This document shows, piece after piece, positions 4,533-8,029 of a stretch of 8,029 nt of DNA. Source of the DNA: Acholeplasmatales bacterium (GTDB lineage: Bacteria; Bacillota_I; Bacilli_A; Acholeplasmatales; Anaeroplasmataceae). A model generated the notes under the pieces. That model saw only the letters and a program-made list of their open reading frames with translations. It made no database searches and had not been told where the DNA came from. Every line of letters starts with the position of its first letter. Position 1 is the first letter of the stretch. The translations under genes and the position numbers were made by a program. The DNA lies in NCBI GenBank assembly GCA_900770055.1, contig CAAGJD010000237.1, positions 1 to 8,029 on the forward strand, written 5' to 3'.

Positions 4533-6905
4533 TTATCTTAATCTTGCATTTAATTCGCGTTGTAATCTATTAACAAGTGATTGAATTAGTTTATCAACCT
4601 CTTGAGCCTCTAAAGTTTTTGTAGAGTCCTCAAATGTTAATGAGAATGCTAAAGATTTTTCATTTTCGTTAACATTTTCACCTGTATATACATCAAATAA
4701 TTCAACCTTTGACAAATATTTTCTACATGTTTGTTTAATTAATGCTAATACAGTATCATGAGAAATAGCCTTATCGCAAACAATAGCTAAATCTCTTGAG
4801 ATTGATGGATATTTATTAATTGGATGATATTTTAATGTATTTTCTTCATTAATAATTGTATCTAAAGATAACTCTAAGGCTACTGTACCATTAACACTTA
4901 AGCTCTTAGCAAGCTTTGGATGAAGTTCACCAATAATACCTATTTGTTTACCATTATGAATGATTTCTGCACATCTTCCTGGGTGGAATGCTTTATTATT
5001 GCTGTAAGGCTTATATTCTACTTTAAAGCATAATTTTTCAAATAAAGCATCTAAAATACCCTTTAATAAATAGAAATCAGATTTTTGTTTAAAGCCATTC
5101 CATAAATGAGATGAGAATAAACCATTTAAGGCAATAGCTAGCTTTAATTCTTCTTTTCCTTCACTATATACATTACCTATTTCAAATAAAGCTAAATCAT
5201 CAATTTTTCTAGCCTTATTATACATAACAGCATCAATAACACCATTTAATAGACTTTGTCTCATTACAGCTCTATCCTCTGTTAATGGCATTAATACCTT
5301 TACTGGTGGTAATACCTCCTCAACATACATAGGAAGACTTGCTTCTGGGATAAGTGAATAAGATACTATTTCATTAAGTCCCATATATGCAAGAATTTGT
5401 CTTACTAATCTAGTTCTTTTTTGTGGATATGTTAATGCACCCTTATCTCTTGTTTTAGCAATAGTTGTTGGAATATTGTCATAACCATTAATTCTTGCTA
5501 CATCCTCAATAATATCTTGAGCTGAAGCATCTAAATCCATTCTACGTGATGGAAGTAAAATTGTATATACTCCATTATTTTCTTCATATTGGTATGCTAA
5601 TCTATCAAATATTTCTTCAATATATTCCTTTGATAAATCAGTACCTAATACTGAATTGATTTTATTTATAGTGATATTAACAGTTTTAGGTTCAATTTCT
5701 TTTCTAACAACTGAAACAACATCCTCATAAACTGTAGCACCACATAATTCTTGCATTAGCTGTGCTGCATAATCTAAAGCTCTTTCTACTCTATCATAAT
5801 CAACCTTACGTTCAAATCTTGTGCTTGATTCACTCTTTAAACCAAGCTTTGTTGAAGTTCTTCTAATTGAAAGTGGTTCAAAATATGCTGCCTCTAAAAT
5901 AATATTTTTAGTTTGATCAGTTACCTCAGTAGTTAATCCACCCATAACACCAGCAACACATACTGCTTCTTTACCATCAGTAATAACAATATCACCATCA
6001 TCAAGCTTACGCTCAATATTGTCTAATGTTTTTAATACTTCACCATTATGTGCCTGTCTTACAACTATATGGTTACCTAAAAGATCACCATCAAAGGCAT
6101 GAAGAGGCTGACCCATTTCAATTAATACAAAGTTTGTAATATCAACAACATTGTTAATTGGCCTAATACCACTTGCAATTAATCTTGCTTTAATCCATTG
6201 AGGAGATTCTGCAATTGTTACATTTTCAATATAACGACAAGAATATTTGAAGCAAGAATCTGTTTCAATTTCTACCTTAACAGGATTTTTCTTCTTTACT
6301 ACATCAATTGAAGGCATAATAGGCATAACCTCTTGCTTTAATACTGCACCTAAATCATAGGCAACACCTTCAATAGATAATAAATCTGAACGATTTGATG
6401 TTACCTCTAAATCAATAATAACATCATCTAAGCCTAAATAAGCAAGTGGATCTTCACCTACAACAGCATCATCATCAAGTAGATAAATACCATGCTTGAA
6501 TCTTTCATCAACATATTTTTCTTCAATACCAAGTTCTTGTAAAGAACATAACATACCATTTGATTCAACACCTCTAATCTTAGAAGGCTTAATCTTAAAA
6601 TCACCTGGTAAAACAGCTCCTGGAAGTGCAACAATAACGTATGCACCTTGACAAACATTAGGGGCACCACAAACTATTTGTGAAACCTCATTTGGTCTAA
6701 TCTCAACCTGACAAACATGAAGATGATCACTATCTGGATGATCAACACATTCTAAAACCTTACCAATTGTAAGATTATTAGCTGTAACCATTTTCTTCAT
6801 TGTTTCAATTTCACATACATGGAAGCTTATAAGCTTATATAATTCTTCATCAGTATATGATGATAAATTTAAATAATCTGAAAGCCAGTTCTTAGAAACC
6901 TTCAT
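4533..6905 (-). CDS. pheT: Phenylalanyl-tRNA synthetase beta subunit
   Basis: Large subunit of the alpha2-beta2 PheRS; it binds tRNA-Phe and edits mischarged Tyr-tRNA-Phe. At 790 residues it is full length for a bacterial PheT. Domains in order: an N-terminal tRNA-binding OB domain (about 40-150), B3/B4 editing domain (about 205-395), B5 domain (about 405-475), catalytic-like core (about 485-685) and C-terminal ferredoxin-fold anticodon-binding domain (about 697-790, starting at NKYPSISRD). In the editing domain, QPLHAFD (266-272) carries His269 and LEAAYF (337-342) carries Glu338, matching the editing-site His and Glu of the E. coli enzyme, so proofreading is probably active. A perfect AAGGAGG (6921-6915) lies nine bases before the ATG, inside the end of pheS; one base separates the genes. 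Stop is TAA, followed by a strong terminator. Confidence 0.97.
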   Translation of the reverse strand: MKVSKNWLSDYLNLSSYTDEELYKLISFHVCEIETMKKMVTANNLTIGKVLECVDHPDSDHLHVCQVEIRPNEVSQIVCGAPNVCQGAYVIVALPGAVLPGDFKIKPSKIRGVESNGMLCSLQELGIEEKYVDERFKHGIYLLDDDAVVGEDPLAYLGLDDVIIDLEVTSNRSDLLSIEGVAYDLGAVLKQEVMPIMPSIDVVKKKNPVKVEIETDSCFKYSCRYIENVTIAESPQWIKARLIASGIRPINNVVDITNFVLIEMGQPLHAFDGDLLGNHIVVRQAHNGEVLKTLDNIERKLDDGDIVITDGKEAVCVAGVMGGLTTEVTDQTKNIILEAAYFEPLSIRRTSTKLGLKSESSTRFERKVDYDRVERALDYAAQLMQELCGATVYEDVVSVVRKEIEPKTVNITINKINSVLGTDLSKEYIEEIFDRLAYQYEENNGVYTILLPSRRMDLDASAQDIIEDVARINGYDNIPTTIAKTRDKGALTYPQKRTRLVRQILAYMGLNEIVSYSLIPEASLPMYVEEVLPPVKVLMPLTEDRAVMRQSLLNGVIDAVMYNKARKIDDLALFEIGNVYSEGKEELKLAIALNGLFSSHLWNGFKQKSDFYLLKGILDALFEKLCFKVEYKPYSNNKAFHPGRCAEIIHNGKQIGIIGELHPKLAKSLSVNGTVALELSLDTIINEENTLKYHPINKYPSISRDLAIVCDKAISHDTVLALIKQTCRKYLSKVELFDVYTGENVNENEKSLAFSLTFEDSTKTLEAQEVDKLIQSLVNRLQRELNARLR

Positions 6906-6921
6906 CTTACTTTACCTCCTT
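6906..6921 (-). promoter_or_regulatory. pheT ribosome-binding site inside the 3' end of pheS
   Basis: AAGGAGG (6921-6915), the full anti-Shine-Dalgarno complement, is formed by the AAG GAG GTA codons for Lys-Glu-Val just before the last residue of PheS. It is nine bases from the pheT ATG. The strong site should give the equal subunit output needed for the alpha2-beta2 enzyme. Confidence 0.8.
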
Positions 6922-7947
6922 AAATTGATTTAAGAATCTTATATCATTAGTATAGAAGTTTCTTATATCATCAATCTTATGCTTAAGCATAGTAATTCTT
7001 TCAACACCAATACCAAACGCAAAACCTTGAATCTCTTCAGGATTATAGCCACTCATTCTAAGTACATTATCATTTACCATACCAGCACCTAAAATTTCAA
7101 TCCAACCAGAACCCTTACAAGTAGGACAGCCCTTACCACCACATAAACCACAAGAAACATCAACCTCTACTGATGGCTCTGTAAATGGGAAGAATGAAGG
7201 ACGAAGACGAATTTGACGCTCAGGATCAAACATTTTTCTCGCCATTTCAAGTAATGCACCCTTTAAATCAGCAAGTGTAATATCAGATCCTAAAACTAAA
7301 CCCTCACATTGCATAAATTGATGAGAGTGTGTTGCATCATCAGCATCTCTTCTATATACCTTACCAGGGCAAATAATCTTAATAGGCTTACCTTCTTCCT
7401 TTAACATTGTTCTAACCTGAACAGGAGAAGTTTGGCTTCTTAATAATAATTCAGGATTAATATAGAAAGTATCCTGCATATCTCTTGCTGGATGTCCCTT
7501 TGGTAAATTAAGCTTTTCGAAGCAGTTTTCATCTGTTTCAATTTCAGGTCCTTCCGCAACAGTATACCCCATACCAATATATAAATCCTCAAGCTCCATA
7601 ACAGTTTGAGTAAGCGGATGAATTCCACCAACATTCATCTTAACACCAGGAAGTGTAACATCAATAGTTTCACTTTCAAGCTTCTTGTTGATAATAGCAT
7701 CTTCTATTTCTTTTCTCTTTGCCTCAAATTTAGCCTCAAGCTCAGATTTTATCTTATTTGAACGCATACCAATTTCCTTCTTTTGTTCAACAGATAAATC
7801 TCTCATATTAGCCATTATTTGAGCTAAAGGTCCCTTTTTACCTAAATATAAGGCCTTTTTTTGTTGAAGAGTATTTAAATCATTAATACCTTCAAGTTCA
7901 TTATCAAGATCTACTAAAACCTTGTCTAAATCCTCTAATTGAATCAT
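6907..7947 (-). CDS. pheS: Phenylalanyl-tRNA synthetase alpha subunit
   Basis: Catalytic subunit of PheRS, a class II synthetase charging tRNA-Phe. 346 residues, usual length. Residues 1-90 are the N-terminal coiled-coil arm that contacts tRNA; the catalytic domain follows. Visible landmarks: HPLTQ (110-114), the substrate-binding segment SQTSPVQ (171-177), motif 2 in GKVYRRDADDATHSHQF (195-211), FPFTEPS (253-259), and motif 3 GFAFGIGVER (308-317). A four-cysteine cluster, C266, C269, C274 and C277, has zinc-knuckle spacing; I know it as common in Firmicutes PheS, so it is not a novelty. GMVNDNVL (289-296) differs slightly from the usual GMVHPNVL. Start: AGGA (7958-7955) seven bases before the ATG. 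Stop TAA, then pheT after one base. First gene of the pheST operon. Confidence 0.97.
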   Translation of the reverse strand: MIQLEDLDKVLVDLDNELEGINDLNTLQQKKALYLGKKGPLAQIMANMRDLSVEQKKEIGMRSNKIKSELEAKFEAKRKEIEDAIINKKLESETIDVTLPGVKMNVGGIHPLTQTVMELEDLYIGMGYTVAEGPEIETDENCFEKLNLPKGHPARDMQDTFYINPELLLRSQTSPVQVRTMLKEEGKPIKIICPGKVYRRDADDATHSHQFMQCEGLVLGSDITLADLKGALLEMARKMFDPERQIRLRPSFFPFTEPSVEVDVSCGLCGGKGCPTCKGSGWIEILGAGMVNDNVLRMSGYNPEEIQGFAFGIGVERITMLKHKIDDIRNFYTNDIRFLNQFKEVK

Positions 7948-8029
7948 AAATTAATCCTAGTATAATCAAATTGTACTTAAGATTATACATTCTCCTTCTT
8001 TTGAAGTTTTATTTATAGTTATGAGTACA
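7948..8029 (-). promoter_or_regulatory. pheS leader with candidate -10 box; no T-box visible
   Basis: A perfect TATAAT lies at 7987-7982 on the minus strand. Transcription would begin near 7975, giving a leader of about 28 nt that includes the AGGA ribosome-binding site (7958-7955). No good TTGACA-like -35 is seen. A second -10-like box, TATACT (7964-7959), is too close to the start codon, since its transcript would lack the ribosome-binding site. No T-box consensus and no hairpin with U-tract occurs in these 82 bases; a leader beginning farther upstream cannot be excluded. Confidence 0.4.

Noticed and set aside
6458..6670. Minus-strand open frame inside pheT
   Set aside because: Out-of-frame shadow of the conserved PheT OB-domain region.
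7111..7150. Cys cluster in PheS as a novel zinc insertion
   Set aside because: The CGGKGC..CKG segment is a common feature of Firmicutes PheS.
7440..7634. Minus-strand open frame inside pheS
   Set aside because: Out-of-frame shadow of the conserved PheS catalytic region.
7904..7990. Short minus-strand frame starting at ATG 7990 after AAGGAGA, about 28 codons, as a leader peptide
   Set aside because: The AAGGAG ends only one base before the ATG, too close to act, and the ATG overlaps the likely pheS -10 box; most of the frame is a shadow of pheS.
7966..8028. Minus-strand frame open from the window edge to TGA near 7966, possible C-terminus of an upstream gene
   Set aside because: Only about 20 codons, no recognisable motif, and it would run through the candidate pheS promoter; cannot be supported without more sequence.
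8021..8029. Plus-strand ATG at the right edge as the start of a divergent gene
   Set aside because: No ribosome-binding site upstream and only three codons visible.
1..8029. Mobile elements, CRISPR arrays, tRNA or rRNA genes
   Set aside because: None seen on either strand; the window is almost fully filled by seven housekeeping-type genes and has no direct-repeat array.

Overview
The window is a strongly AT-rich bacterial chromosome segment with seven complete genes, all on the minus strand, so transcription runs from high to low coordinates. The gene content and order point to a low-GC Gram-positive lineage (Bacilli/Erysipelotrichia, or a Mollicutes-related group that keeps the standard code). 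TGA is a stop here: it ends the PASTA gene. None of the seven long genes carries an internal TGA, and the Trp codon I checked by hand (in the MBL gene) is TGG, which argues against Mycoplasma/Spiroplasma code 4. I cannot name the genus.

Layout in the direction of transcription. (1) 8029-7948: an 82-bp leader with a candidate -10 box and no visible T-box. (2) pheS (7947-6907) and pheT (6905-4533) encode the two subunits of phenylalanyl-tRNA synthetase; the pheT Shine-Dalgarno lies inside the last codons of pheS. (3) A compact hairpin with a U-tract (4528-4499) ends pheST, and a TATAAT box (4485-4480) directly behind it probably starts the next operon. (4) That operon is rlmN (start best placed at 4457), a membrane-anchored PASTA protein (3391-2531), rsgA (start best placed at 2523), rpe (1610-972) and a metallo-beta-lactamase-fold hydrolase (962-90). 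The last three junctions are 7, 1 and 9 bp, so translation is probably coupled. (5) Positions 1-89 hold a possible weak hairpin terminator reading rightwards, and no gene.

The order rlmN - X - rsgA - rpe is the classic Firmicutes translation/signalling cluster (rlmN-prpC-prkC-rsgA-rpe-thiN in Bacillus subtilis). The main point of interest is X. Where other genomes carry the phosphatase PrpC and the Ser/Thr kinase PrkC, this one has a single 286-residue protein with one N-terminal membrane helix and three or four PASTA repeats, and no kinase domain or phosphatase gene. It looks like the extracellular half of PrkC kept without its catalytic half. The thiN position after rpe is taken by an uncharacterised MBL-fold hydrolase.

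Functionally the window is mostly about translation: charging tRNA-Phe (PheST), methylating 23S rRNA and tRNA (RlmN) and maturing the 30S subunit (RsgA). It also holds a pentose-phosphate enzyme (Rpe), a likely envelope-facing PASTA protein and a hydrolase of unknown substrate.
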